DNA of 64,000 nt from Plasmodiophora brassicae (lineage: Eukaryota > Endomyxa: Phytomyxea > Phytomyxea > Plasmodiophorida), in contig CP145411.1 in the NCBI GenBank assembly GCA_036867785.1, forward strand, positions 186,001 to 250,000. Reading direction: 5' to 3'. Below, piece by piece: positions 54,506 through 64,000 of this stretch. A model generated the notes under the pieces. It made no database searches. It worked only from the letters and a program-made list of their open reading frames with translations, and was not told the DNA's origin. The position numbers and the translations under genes were made by a program. Every line of letters begins with the position of its first letter. Within the stretch, counting starts at the first letter, position 1.

Positions 54506-54738
54506 TCAAACTGAAATCAAAGCGCCGCGTACGCTTCCTCTAGTCATGTAGCAGGCATCTTCAACTGGTTTCCCACGGTGCATGCTGCTCAGGAGATCGC
54601 CGGCATTGACGAATTTGATCGTTTGCGCTGCTGCCTCAATTCGAGGCAGCCGTCGAGATAGCTTGCGGCACCGTGTCACATGCATGATCGACAGTTTAAA
54701 ACCTTCACCACCAACACTGCGTTCAAGGATATTCTCAT
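54506..54738 (-). CDS. Possible third ubiquitin-like ORF (diverged or broken)
   Basis: The minus-strand frame from about 54715 reads VGGEGFKLSIMHVTRCRKL, then IKFVNAGDLLSSMHRGKPVE, then TRGSVRGALISV, which follows the ubiquitin order (TGKTFxLxV, RLIFAGKxL, STLHLVLRL) loosely. An ATG at 54738 begins MRISLNA, the expected first strand, but in a frame shifted by one base. Either the gene is decaying, or the start lies elsewhere, or the likeness is chance. No di-glycine end. Confidence 0.3.
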
Positions 54739-54764
54739 CACGCGTATTAGTCTGCCGAGCTTTG

Positions 54765-54910
54765 CGCCTTCGCCACACACTGCGCGAGTCCGTCGCCCCA
54801 CGCATTGCGCGAGAGCCTTCGTCACGCTCTGTGCGAGAGAGCCTTCGCCACATGGACTACTGCGCGAGAGCCTTCGCCACGCACTGCGCGAGATCCGTCG
54901 TCCCACGCAT
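54765..54910. repeat. Degenerate tandem repeats, about 25-30 bases
   Basis: Four to five imperfect copies of a unit around GCGCGAGAGCCTTCGCCACG, spaced 24-32 bases, in the spacer upstream of the FAD oxidase-methyltransferase gene. Purpose unknown; could be promoter-associated or a simple minisatellite. Confidence 0.6.
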
Positions 54911-55058
54911 GGGTACCTGTAATTTATAGGGGCTCCTCGCGAGCCTCGATTTAGATCAAAGACCTCGGCGAAATGGGGATCGGTCTACCGCGGCAGCGCC
55001 GCCTCATTCTGCTATTGAGGCCCGACGACTGTGAATTGCTGACACGCGACAAGTTCCC

Positions 55059-58000
55059 ATGTGCCGCTGGGGTGCCGTCCTGGTCCTGGTCGCCGCCGTC
55101 GCCACGTGCCTGGATGCTGGCCAACCGGTCCCGCCGGCGGCGTCATCCGCTCGTCTCGTTTGGTCCTCCACGAAAGCGCTCGTGCCGCGCATCGTCAAGC
55201 TCGCCCTGCCCGCCGTCGGCGCCTATACCGTGTTGCGCTCCGCCCGCCCCGTCGTACGCCCAGCCATCTCCGCCCTGAAATGGACCGGCAAGAAACTCGT
55301 ATCGACCGTGAAGACGACGGTGCGCTGGATGTCGGCCACCGCGATCAAGGCGGGGCGTTTCGCTGCGAAATCGCAGCCGGTGTCGGGCGTGGAGATCGGC
55401 CTGGCCGCCATGGCCGTCCTGTCGATCGGTCACCTGCCGGGGACGCCGCTCCCGATCACGCCGACCAAGATCCTGTCCACGCTGGGCCTGTACACTCTGC
55501 TGACCGCGTCACCGGTGCGCCGCCTCGTGACCGGCCCCCTGCGTACCGCCTTCTCCACGCTGCTGTCCGCCAAGGTCCCCATGCCGAACGCCGTCTTCGT
55601 CGCCATCGCCGCTGCGTTCCTGCCCGCTCGCAACAAGCGCACCGCCGTGCTCGCCGCCCTGTCGCTCGTCCGTCTGCTGTCCCAGATCCCGCTGCCGGTC
55701 GGGACGCCGCCGTCTCCCGCACTGGAGACGGCACGGTTCCAGGTCACGGCCGACGACGTGTCGCGCATGTCCCTGACGCCGATCCGGCGCGTGTTCCACC
55801 CGCGAACCATGGCCGACGTCGTGCGCGTCGTGCGCGAGGCGAACCAGCGGGGCGTGCCGGTGTCGGCACGTGGCACGTCGCACTCGATGGGCGGGCAGTC
55901 GATCGCCGCAGACGGGTTCCTCGTCGACATGAAGCACATGGACGAGATCACGGTGCATCCGGAGCAGGCGACGGCGGACGTGGGCCCGGCGCCACCTGGT
56001 GCCAGGTGATCCGGGCCGCCAACCGGCACGCGCTGTCGCCGTCCGTCATGCAGAGTTACTGTTCGTTCGCCGTCGGCGGCACCGTCAGCGTGAACGCGCA
56101 CGGCGTCACCAGCGACGAGGCCATGCACGCCAGCATCGTTTCCATGAAGGTGGTCAACGCCGACGGCGACCTGATCGTTGTGGATCGCGACGGACCGCAC
56201 GCCGACCTGTTCGGGCACGTCATCGGCGGGTACGGCCTGTTCGGCATCATCGTCCAGGTGAGGATCCGCCTGCAGGCCAACGTGCGCCTGTCGATGCGGG
56301 TCCATTCGTTCACCGGCGGCGACGAGTTCATGGCGTTTTACACGCGCACAACATTGAACGACCCGGAGGTCAACGTCAAGCTCGCCCGGCTCGACCTGCT
56401 GCAGTCGGGCGACGACTCGCCGATCAAGTTGTATTCGTTCATGAGGCGCACGCCGACGTCGACCGTCTCCGACATTGCCCTGCGCGGTCGCCAGATGACC
56501 GACGCCAGCAAGTTCCTGTACAAGTGGATCGCGCCGACCCCGTTCGGGCGTCGTATGCGAACGACGGTGGAAACGCTGACGGGGACGCCCGCCGACTGGA
56601 ACCTGGACACGGCCGGCGAACGCAATTCGCTGCTGTACGAGTCGGCGGACCCGCTCGCCAAGCTGTACACCTGGGTGGTCCACGTCGACGACACGTTCGT
56701 CCTGCAGGAGTACTTCCTGGCGTTCGACCAGGCGGCCGCCTGGATCCGCCTGGCGCGTCGCATCCTGCAGCGCTGGGCGAAGCGGAAGAACGCGCCGCGC
56801 CTCCTGAATTGCACGATCCGCACGGTGCGCAACGACACGTGCACGGCGCTACCTTACGCCAGCGGGCGCGATCGCATCGCGTTCGTCCTGTACTACCGCC
56901 TGCAGAAGCCGTACGAGAACATGCTGGCCGAGATCCACAACGAGCTCGTCGAGGCGACCCTGTCCCTGCAGGGCACGTTCTACCTGCCGTACCGCCTGCA
57001 CTACACCGACGACCAGGTGCGTAGGGCGTACCCGCGGATCGGCGCGTTCCTCGCCAAGAAGCAGCAGTACGACCCGCGCGGCATCTTCTCGAACGCGTTC
57101 TGGGAGAAACATCGTCACATGGCGGATGCGGTTGCCTTCCCGTCACCGATGGCGTTTGTTCCTGAACAACAAGTGCCCGGATGGGAGCCAGCGGACGTGA
57201 CCGTGACGCGTCGGGACCCGACACGGTCGTCGCTGGCGACGGTGATTCGCGACCCAGTGCTGGCGCATGCGTTCAAGGAGCATTTCCTGGTCAGCGTTTT
57301 CCGTCTGGAGAACCCGGACGCCCTGTTCGATGTTGTCTGCAAGGCCCTGGACGATTGCCCGGATAACACGGACGCCTGCGTGTACGTGCGCATCCAGGAG
57401 CGCTTACGTCAGCGTCCCTGGCAGGCCGTCCTCGGCGCCGGCTACGCGTACCGCGGCTGGCGCCAGATCGTTCGTCAACGCGGCGAATGGGTCGACGAGG
57501 CTTCGTCGATCATCAGCGACCTGCGCGGGTCAGTACCCCTTTGAACGGCACTCTGCGAATCGTTGACAACTTGACATGGCAGATCCGTTCCTGCGATCGA
57601 CGGGCTGGCGTCGATTGGCGATCCGGGACGGACCGTGAAGGCTCTGGCGGGTCGCCTGCGTATCTCCGGCAACCGATACGTTATCCATGACGCGCGTCGT
57701 GGCCTCACCGATGTGCTCGAGCGCAATAGCCTGGGCGACGTGGGCGAGTTCGTGCAGTGGTCGCCGGACGTCGGCACGGTCGACGTCCCGGACGCGTCCG
57801 TGGACCTGGTGACCGTGTTCACCGGTCTGCATCACATCCCATTGGACCGTCTGTCCGTCGTTCTTGACGAGGTCTATCGCATCCTGCGTCCCGGTGGCAT
57901 CTTCCTGGTGCGTGAGCACGATTGCACGGACGCCCTGGTCCCCATGGTCGAGGTGGCGCACACCGTCTTCAACGCCGTCACCGGCGTGCCCATCACAGAC

Positions 58001-58990
58001 GAGGTCGACGAGATCCGTCACTTCCGTACCGTTTCCGAATGGCGTGCCCTAATCACGTCGCACCACTTCCTCGACGCCATGCTGTTCTCCGTCCAGGACT
58101 TCGACCCGACCGTCGATGTCATGATGACGTTCGCCAAGGCGCCGTGGATGTCGCCACCAGCACCGCCGGTTCGTTACCAGGCGCCGGGATTGGTGCCAGT
58201 GCCCAGCGCGTACGATGCGAGCACGTCGGCGTACTGTGTCCCCGAATGGCAGATTGTGGACCTGGCGAAACGGTTCTCCATGTCCCTGGACCGGACGCCC
58301 TGGTTCCGGTTCCCGTTCATTGGCTCGATGCGCGACGTGTGGCGATCGTTCTGGCACAGCACCCGGTCGGTTGCCGAACGGGAAGGGATGCCCCGGGCGC
58401 TGACCAGCAACGGGTTCGCGGTCAGCGCTGTCATCACGGTCGCGTATAGCGCGTTCGCGGTTCAGGCGGCGGCGCTGGCACTGCCATTGCAGATGATGTT
58501 CCCGGATGATGTGTACCCGCTCGTCAAGATTGAGATCGAGTCCGACGATGGACTCGCCAACCTGAACGGCGACCTCGGTCATCATTCGGCGGTCGTGAAG
58601 CGAAACGAAGTGAATGGCAATGTGGCACGTTCCATGATCGAGTGCGAGCAGCACGTCCCGTTCACGAAGGTGCTGTTGCGGTTGGCGGCAGGGTCGCCGA
58701 CGACTGTACTGGTGTCTGTGGACGGGTTGACAGCGGCAGCCGGCACGCGCCTGTCGCTGCTGATGACGGGCGCCGCTGGCGTGGTGTCGGAGGCGGAACT
58801 GGAAGGCAGTGTCCCCGGCGCTCATGTCGTCTGGGCGCGTCGCCCCGCCGTCGACACCTCCAAGTTGCACGCATCGGTGGAAGTGCCGATGGGCGTGCTG
58901 CTCGATTTCCTCAGGATGTACCCAGAGGCGGAGCCCGGCCACGACGACGATCTGTGGCGCACCGTCCAGGTCTATGGGTTCTACGAATGA
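55059..58990 (+). CDS. FAD-linked oxidase fused to a class I methyltransferase, secretory
   Basis: A signal peptide (MCRWGAVLVLVAAVATCLDA) and about 200 Ala/Lys/Arg-rich residues precede a PCMH-type FAD-binding domain (RGTSHSMGGQS, DMKHMDEITV, SFAVGGTVSVNAHGV, GGYGLFGIIVQVRI) with a C-terminal sugar-1,4-lactone oxidase-like half (YDPRGIFSN). An intron at 57529-57582 then leads in frame into a methyltransferase: SIGDPGRTVKALAGRL (SAM motif I), DASVDLVTVFTGLHHI, ILRPGGIFLVREHD. About 250 residues of unknown fold follow. At about 55990 the frame shifts by one base within conserved FAD-domain sequence (VGPG/ATWCQVIRAAN); no intron fits, so a missing G in the GGGCCCGG run, in the assembly or the genome, is likeliest. 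Fusion of the two enzymes in one protein is uncommon. The substrate is unknown. Confidence 0.7.
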
Positions 58991-59172
58991 CGTACAGGTT
59001 TACAGTAATTCTACGAATGATTTTCCCGGTCTGCGTTTTCTGCGAATATGATGTTTGCAATACAAACACTTGTTGACATTTCCCAGCAGACTCGGATGTG
59101 GCTGACCTGGCCATGCACGCTCCAATGTCTCGCTGTTCAAAGACGTTGCCTGGTGTAGAACGGGTATGCTGG

Positions 59173-59572
59173 TCAGGACAGCCGGTGGCACAAGTCAATC
59201 TGGTCGTCGGACAAGCCGTGCACGGGCCGGAGATGCCTCGTCAAGTAGTCCCGACAGTCACCTTGTGACAGAATAACGAGGGCACTCAGCCGACGTATGC
59301 GCACGGCACGAGCGTATGTGCAATGTAAGGGCGATATCTGGCGATTTGTACATCCGCAGGCAGAATGGGCACTGGGCTGGGAGCCCGACATGCGTCTCGC
59401 GCTGGTCTTCCGAGAAGCCATAAATCGTCTGAAGGTGTCGGCGCTGGTGGCCTCGTCTGCTAAACGTGACGTTCGGGCAAAGGAGACACCTCAGCAATTG
59501 AGCATGGTTGAAGGACTCTTCCGCTCTATATCCTTCCCAGACCGGGCGCCATTTCCAGAACCCCTCCCGCAA
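59173..59572 (-). CDS. Small zinc-finger-like ORF
   Basis: The 105-residue frame 59572-59258 has two Cys/His clusters (CLLCPNVTFSRRGHQRRHL and CPFCLRMYKSPDIALTLHI) followed by YGFSEDQ. The adjoining frame down to 59173 repeats the pattern (YLTRHLRPVHGLSDDQID), suggesting a third finger in another exon or frame. Three related motifs in a row support a real C2H2-like protein. Start, introns and completeness are uncertain. Confidence 0.4.
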
Positions 59573-59689
59573 GGGATTGTATTAGTATTATACGAACTGT
59601 GATAGACCGACTGCCACGGGACCACCGAAAATTAGCTTGCTGCTAGTGGCATTCAATTCCCTGACGACCGGTGTAAAGACATCGTGGCA

Positions 59690-60356
59690 ATGATGGCTGG
59701 AACGGAAATATCATCTCCTGTAACGGGACCATCAGGGAACCTGGATCGCGCCGCGCTGACCCAACACGTGCTGGCGTTCGTGGCGCCGATCGGCGGCGCC
59801 GTCCTGAACGTCAAGATGTGCCCGACCGGGAGCCTGACGACGGCGCACGCCATTGTCGAGTTCGGGCCGTTGCACATGACGCCCAGGCCGCGTTCGGTAC
59901 GCTCGGTCGTACCACCCGTGTCGCGGGCTGACCATGTCTCCCCGATTGTCAGGCCAGTCCGGGAACGAGCTGTTGGGCCGAAGCGTGAAGGTGGGCATGT
60001 CCGAGAACCCGATCGGGCCGAACGCCGGCGCCGTCGCGACGACGGACGACTTCCGCAGGAAGGAGCTGGCGCTGGAGATGGTGCGAGAGGCCCAGGAGCG
60101 CCTGGATCGAAAGGCGAAGCAGGACGGGCAGGTGTCGTCCGAGGTCAAGCGCGACAGCCGGTCCCGGTCCCACATCGCGAGTCGCAGCCCAAGCCGGAGA
60201 CGGTCGTCCCGTCATCGTCGTCACCGTCATCGGCACGGAAGTGTTCCAATGGGTGCCCCGAGCGGACGCCTCACCGATCATGACCAGTGCCACTGTGGCC
60301 CCGGCAATGTCTCGGCGAACGGGGCGAACAGCAGCGCCCAACGACCGGCGCCTTAG
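59690..60356 (+). CDS. RRM protein with RS-rich tail (SR-like splicing factor)
   Basis: Probable RNA-binding splicing regulator. The N-terminal part reads as an RRM: LDRAALTQHVLAFVAPIGG for helix 1, TAHAIVEF for RNP1, AHDAQAAFGTLGR for helix 2, and LLGRSVKVGMSENPIG for the last strand. It then has a charged helix (FRRKELALEMVREAQERLDR) and an RS tail (RDSRSRSHIASRSPSRRRSS) plus His/Arg repeats. Between RNP1 and helix 2, at about 59868-59880, the frame shifts by one base with no room for an intron; a short intron of about 43 bases (near 59918-59960) then fits before LLGRSVKV. The starts at 59690 and 59693 are equivalent. The shift may be an assembly indel in GGGCCG. Confidence 0.5.
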
Positions 60357-60528
60357 CAATACAGCAGACGGGCAGTGGATGCGGGCAGTGCAGCGCCCAC
60401 GTTCTTTGCTGACCGTCAGGGGCGACCCCCATCGCACCCCTCGCGGCTTCAGGAACGAGAAACACCCCAGGAAGATGCCGATGACGAGGTGCCCTGGGCC
60501 GACAACCGCTACTAGAGGAGGACCTGAA

Positions 60529-60542
60529 ACGGGGGGGGGGGG
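60529..60542 (+). repeat. Poly-G run
   Basis: A run of about a dozen G immediately 3' (on the minus strand) of the CRAL-TRIO fragment. Runs of this kind are prone to length errors. Confidence 0.8.
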
Positions 60543-60544
60543 CA

Positions 60545-60900
60545 CTCTATACCGTCCGGTGCGCGCTCTGGGAACACGCCCGCCATCCCGGATTCAAGCA
60601 CGCCCTTGCAGGACTCTGGCGTGACGAGGAACCAATCCAACAAGTGGCGTCGGCGGGGCCGAAGCGCGTGACTCTACACATGCCGCCACCATACCGGGTT
60701 CTGCTGCCGCGCCCTGGCAAAGTTATCGAGCATTGTAAAGGCGTCCGACAGGTGGTACTTCTTGGCGCGCAGGAACACTAACAGACGAGCAGGCCGAAGA
60801 AGTTATTCCCTACCAAATACGTCGTCAACTCCGAGTGCAGGATGTGGAAGCTCTCGACGATTCACGCAACGACGTCGCGCGCAAGCTCGTCGAACACGTC
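60545..60900 (-). pseudogene. CRAL-TRIO (Sec14-like) N-terminal fragment
   Basis: On the minus strand, two exons resemble the start of a CRAL-TRIO lipid-transfer protein: RELPHPALGVDDVF joined over a short intron to VFLRAKKYHLSDAFTML (family: DDxxLLRFLRAKKFDVxxAxxML), then a further exon with DWFLVTPESCKGVLESGMAG and FPERAPDG, the beginning of the lipid-binding domain. After this the resemblance stops at the poly-G run, and nothing like the rest of the domain follows. It is either a truncated gene or one interrupted here. Confidence 0.4.
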
Positions 60901-61187
60901 GTACAATACACGGTTACGAATGCCCCACAGGACCGACTCGACGAGGCGACCGTCAGCGAACGTTCACAATCTCCAAGATGGCAATGAGCTGCTTGCTCAG
61001 CGCTCAGGTGGACACCAGGGTTGTCGATGGAATCCAGGACGGTAAAATATATCGACCGGCAGACTGTTATTATTGCTGTCGTGCGCCATGCCATCATTCC
61101 ACGAGCAGGACAGGACCGGCCTCTGAACGGGCACATTTCCAATATTCCGGTCGACATCTGGGCGCACGTCTTGACCGGTCGAACGAG

Positions 61188-63558
61188 TTACGGCACGGGC
61201 GACCCGTCCAGGTGGGACGCCTCGTCGCGCGCCCTGGACGAGACTGGGACGCTTCCCGTTGGCCGTTCGGTGTCCTCTCCGTTCCGGGGCCATCCGGGCA
61301 GGTGCCTCTCGATCTTCCACTCCGTCAGCACCTGCACCTCGTCGTCGTGCAGGCGACGATCGCCGACTTGCAGATGGTACGCCAACACCAGCAACTGGCC
61401 GAGCAGGGCGCCGAACTGGTGCCCAACGTCGCGACGGCGCCCGTACTCGTCCTCGGCGGCGTTGATCCAGTACAGAGCGCACGCGCCCAGGCTCCAACGG
61501 TCCGACGCGAACGTGTACCGGCGCTCGGGCGCCAGTGCCTCCGGGGCGATGAACCCGTCGGTGCCATACACGACGCCGTCGCCGCCGTCCACCAGGTCGG
61601 ACGCGCGACAGGCGGCGTCGAAATCGGTGAGGCGCCACCGACGGTCCTCCATCGAGTACATGAGGTTGTTGACGGAGATGTCGCGGTGCATGATGCCGGC
61701 GCGCTTCATCGTCTGCAACGCGTCCAGACCGTCGACGAACAATCGAATCAGGACGGCGGCCATGCCCGCCAGCGACAGGTCGGTCAGATCGATACGATCC
61801 AGGCGTTGCTCGACGAGCACGATGCCGGCGTCGCCCCGGTCCTCGACAAGGCGGACGATGCCCGGGCCCTGTGCCGCTCGCAGCAGGTCGATCTCGAGCT
61901 GCCTGCTCTTCGGCTTTCTTTTGATGGCGACGCGGGACCCGTCCGGCCGTCGCAGAAGGCGCACCGACACGCCCGACGACGAGTCGAATTCGGCCTCAAC
62001 GACGTCCCGGGTGCGAGGGCGCTTCGGCGGACGCTGTGACGACGTCCCCGAGGAACGTTGCGAGGAACGCGCCGATGAGCGCAGCGCGTGACTGGACCTC
62101 GAGCGCGGCGGCGACCCGAACTCGTCCGGATAGGGGAACGGCGGCGACAGGTCGGCCTTGTGGCCGTCGAGCAGGCGGTCGTACTCGACAGCGTACTGAC
62201 GGACGGCGTCGGCAAAAGTGAACAGCGGGCGCAGGTACTCCAGCTTGACGGTGCCGTCTTCGGCAAAGACGCGGGCACTGGGCCCTCGGACCGAACGGCC
62301 GTCGTAGCGGGCGCGGTCGTTCCGGTCGAGCTGGTCGACGTCGTCCGGATTGCACAGATCACCGGGCGGGATGGCGAGCGGAACCGGATCCTGCTCCACG
62401 TCGTTGCCGAACAGATCAAACGACGGCAACGGGTGCAGGACGAGCGAGGCGCGCGACCGACTTGTCACGGTCGCCCTCGTCGGCGAGGTCTGGGACCAGA
62501 ACATACGGCTGAGCTCGGCCACCGCCACACAGCAGACCGAAGACGCGTAGCCGGGCGCGATCGTCGCGAGGCGCTTGGCGCAGGACGCCCAGCTGAGCGA
62601 TAAGGGAGGCGGCCATGGCGACAGCCATCTTCCGGAAGTCCTTGTGGTCGCAGTCTTCCATCACGTCGTGCGCGGCGATCTCGGCCAGCAATATGGGGAG
62701 ACGACGGGCGCGCCGCATCGGATCATCGTTGCCGGTCACCGGCGTCGTCGACAGCGTCACCGCGTAGTCGACGAACTGGTCAGGAAACCCGTCCAGCACC
62801 TGGGCAAGCGCAAACTCGACATGCGAGAAGATGCTGGGCGATTGCGATTCGGGGACGCGTAACGCCGCGTCCAGCACGCGATCCCACACCCGGCCGTGGA
62901 ATTGGAGCTCGGGGCGGCAGAGCGGGCTCGGGACGAAAGTCCTGAGCGGGCTCGGGACGAAAGTCCTGAGCGGCAGCGCGGCCAGCAGGTACGCGATCGT
63001 GACGCTCAGCTGGTCGCTGTTGTGGTTCGGGCGCAGGATGTGGCTGGCAGCGAATGAGAAATCACGGTCGGGCATGGCGGCCTCGTGCAGGTCGTCGGGC
63101 ATTGGTAGTTGGAGCGGGGAGAACCGCCCCTGCGAATCAAACAGGCCGGCGAGCGCAAACGCCGCCACGTGGACGACCCCGTACCCGGCTAAGGAGTGGG
63201 CTCGCGCCACCGACACGATCTGGTAGGACGCGCCTCGACGGCGCGGATTCGCAGTCAGATAGCGCGACGCCACATCTGTCGCGAGCTCGGCAAGGCTGCC
63301 GCACGTGAACGGGACCGCAGGCTTAGGTGCGGGCGGATGCAGGCACGACCAGAAGTTGTTGATGAACACGGTCCGGTCCTCGCTGGGCGCCTCGTCATCC
63401 CAGACGAAGAATTGGTGAAGGTTTGAGCGTTTCTGGTACCGGAGGACCCTGCCGTCAAAGCTGCCAATGAGACGAGCCCGCCCCTGGCTGAGGTCGCGTA
63501 CGACGACGGCGACCTCCTGGGCTGTCGTCGTGTCGGTGATGCGCCTGTTGCCGTCCAT
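61188..63558 (-). CDS. FunK1-like atypical protein kinase with long N-terminal region
   Basis: Exons 63558-62545 and 62489-61188 join in phase over a 55-base intron (771 residues); the acceptor ttctggtcccag is strong, so the apparent frame change here is splicing. The N-terminal 340 residues have no recognised domain. After a Ser/Arg-rich linker a kinase domain follows: SRVAIKRKPKSRQ for the ATP lysine, GIMHRDISVNNLMY for the catalytic loop, LTDFDAAC in place of DFG, GTDGFIAPEAL and DRWSLGACAL. HRDISVNN with DFD is typical of the fungal FunK1 group and related protist kinases. The catalytic Asp and Asn are present. An exact 24-base tandem duplication (about 62916-62963) doubles the string PLRTFVPS. 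Confidence 0.72.
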
Positions 63559-63900
63559 GTCGGTCGAAGTGCGGGCGGCGGGCGGGCGGCGAGCGGCGGC
63601 GGTATGCGAGTGCGGGCGGCATCCCCGAGAGCCCCCTCCCCTCCCCGAGTCCGCGTCACGCAACATCCCCGCAGCCCTCATCATGGGACAGTCTGGCACG
63701 GATCAGTCAGCACGCGCTGTTCAAGACCCGTCTACCTAAGCACGGGCGGGCCCCAGGTTGCGTCTGACCTGCACGCCAGTGCAGGTGCACCGGGACTGCC
63801 CAACCCGGAAGGTGGCCCTGCGTGTACCAACGATTACCGTCGAGTTGCACGTCGTTGCACCGTGTGGACATCTGGTGCGTGCGCTGACCCCCAATCATAC
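63559..63900. promoter_or_regulatory. Spacer with C-rich tract upstream of the kinase gene
   Basis: 342 bases between the kinase start and a possible gene at the right edge. At 63632-63646 lies a C-run tract with single T (CCCCCTCCCCTCCCC), like those at 6592, 19063 and 38834. Confidence 0.4.
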
Positions 63901-63903
63901 GAA

Positions 63904-64000
63904 GTAAGAATTCAGTGTGCTGTTCGAGGATGTGTTCACTTCAGACATGGCGTCGATTATGGAGCTGTACTTCATGCCCAGGTCGGCGCTGTTTGAAGTG
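63904..64000 (+). CDS. Possible exon at right edge
   Basis: From an acceptor-like TTCAG near 63914 the frame stays open to the window end and reads VLFEDVFTSDMASIMELYF. The first residues resemble the start of RNA polymerase subunit RPB8 (LFEDIF), but the rest does not, so I do not name it. Too short to judge. Confidence 0.25.

Noticed and set aside
55061-55990. Long plus-strand frame upstream of the FAD domain in the second frame
   Set aside because: Only its part after about 55990 is conserved; the earlier part is an arginine/proline-rich shadow of the true frame starting at 55059.
62440-62545. Apparent frameshift between the N-terminal and kinase parts of the 61188-63558 gene
   Set aside because: A 55-base GT-AG intron (62490-62544) with a good acceptor joins the two frames in phase, so no frameshift is needed.

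Overview
This is nuclear DNA of a unicellular eukaryote: GC-rich and gene-dense, with intergenic spacers mostly of 100-600 bases. Introns are short and uniform (about 41-63 bases wherever I could fix both ends) and split genes on both strands. A full-length BBS4 gene points to a lineage with cilia or flagella. TAF1 with a zinc knuckle and at least two bromodomains, a BTB-BACK-TLDc protein and FYVE/DH-PH RhoGEFs suggest an opisthokont/amoebozoan/apusomonad-type protist. I cannot name the lineage. No tRNA, rRNA, CRISPR array or intact transposon was seen.

Layout. 0-8.4 kb: TAF1 (-, runs off the left edge), a membrane-anchored aspartic protease (-), SYS1 (+), and a ubiquitin-family modifier (-) cut into five tiny exons. 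8.7-20.3 kb: RRP5 (+), an ERMP1-like M28 protease (+), a two-module AAA ATPase with altered catalytic motifs (-) and a GH26-like glycosidase (+). 20.3-22.6 kb: remnants of an inverted duplication and a second ubiquitin-like ORF. 22.6-29.4 kb: BBS4 (+), a GT69 (CMT1/CAP59-type) mannosyltransferase (-), a catalytically altered mRNA capping enzyme homologue (+) and GDP-mannose pyrophosphorylase (-). 29.7-39.7 kb: an ABC1/UbiB-like protein (+), a C2H2 zinc-finger protein (+), PRP3 (+), a TCP11-domain protein (-) and a DUF4833 protein (+). 40-49 kb, all minus: a WW/DH-PH-FYVE-DH-PH RhoGEF, acetylornithine deacetylase, a Crinkler-like protein and a TRF4-like nucleotidyltransferase. 49.7-54.3 kb: the second half of the inverted duplication with an intact BTB-BACK-TLDc gene (+), then an S28 serine carboxypeptidase (-). 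55-63.6 kb: an FAD oxidase-methyltransferase fusion (+), small zinc-finger and RRM/RS genes, a CRAL-TRIO fragment and a FunK1-like kinase (-).

How they fit together. Most genes are housekeeping: transcription initiation (TAF1), splicing (PRP3, RRM/RS protein), ribosome synthesis (RRP5, perhaps the AAA protein), secretory pathway (SYS1, ERMP1-like, proteases), mannose metabolism (GMPPB and the GT69 enzyme, which would use its GDP-mannose) and cilium assembly (BBS4). The less ordinary content is: a ubiquitin-family modifier with Gln at position 72; a capping-enzyme homologue lacking its key residues in both catalytic domains; an AAA protein with Gln in place of the Walker B Glu in both modules; and a duplicated, inverted block in which each copy has lost a different gene.
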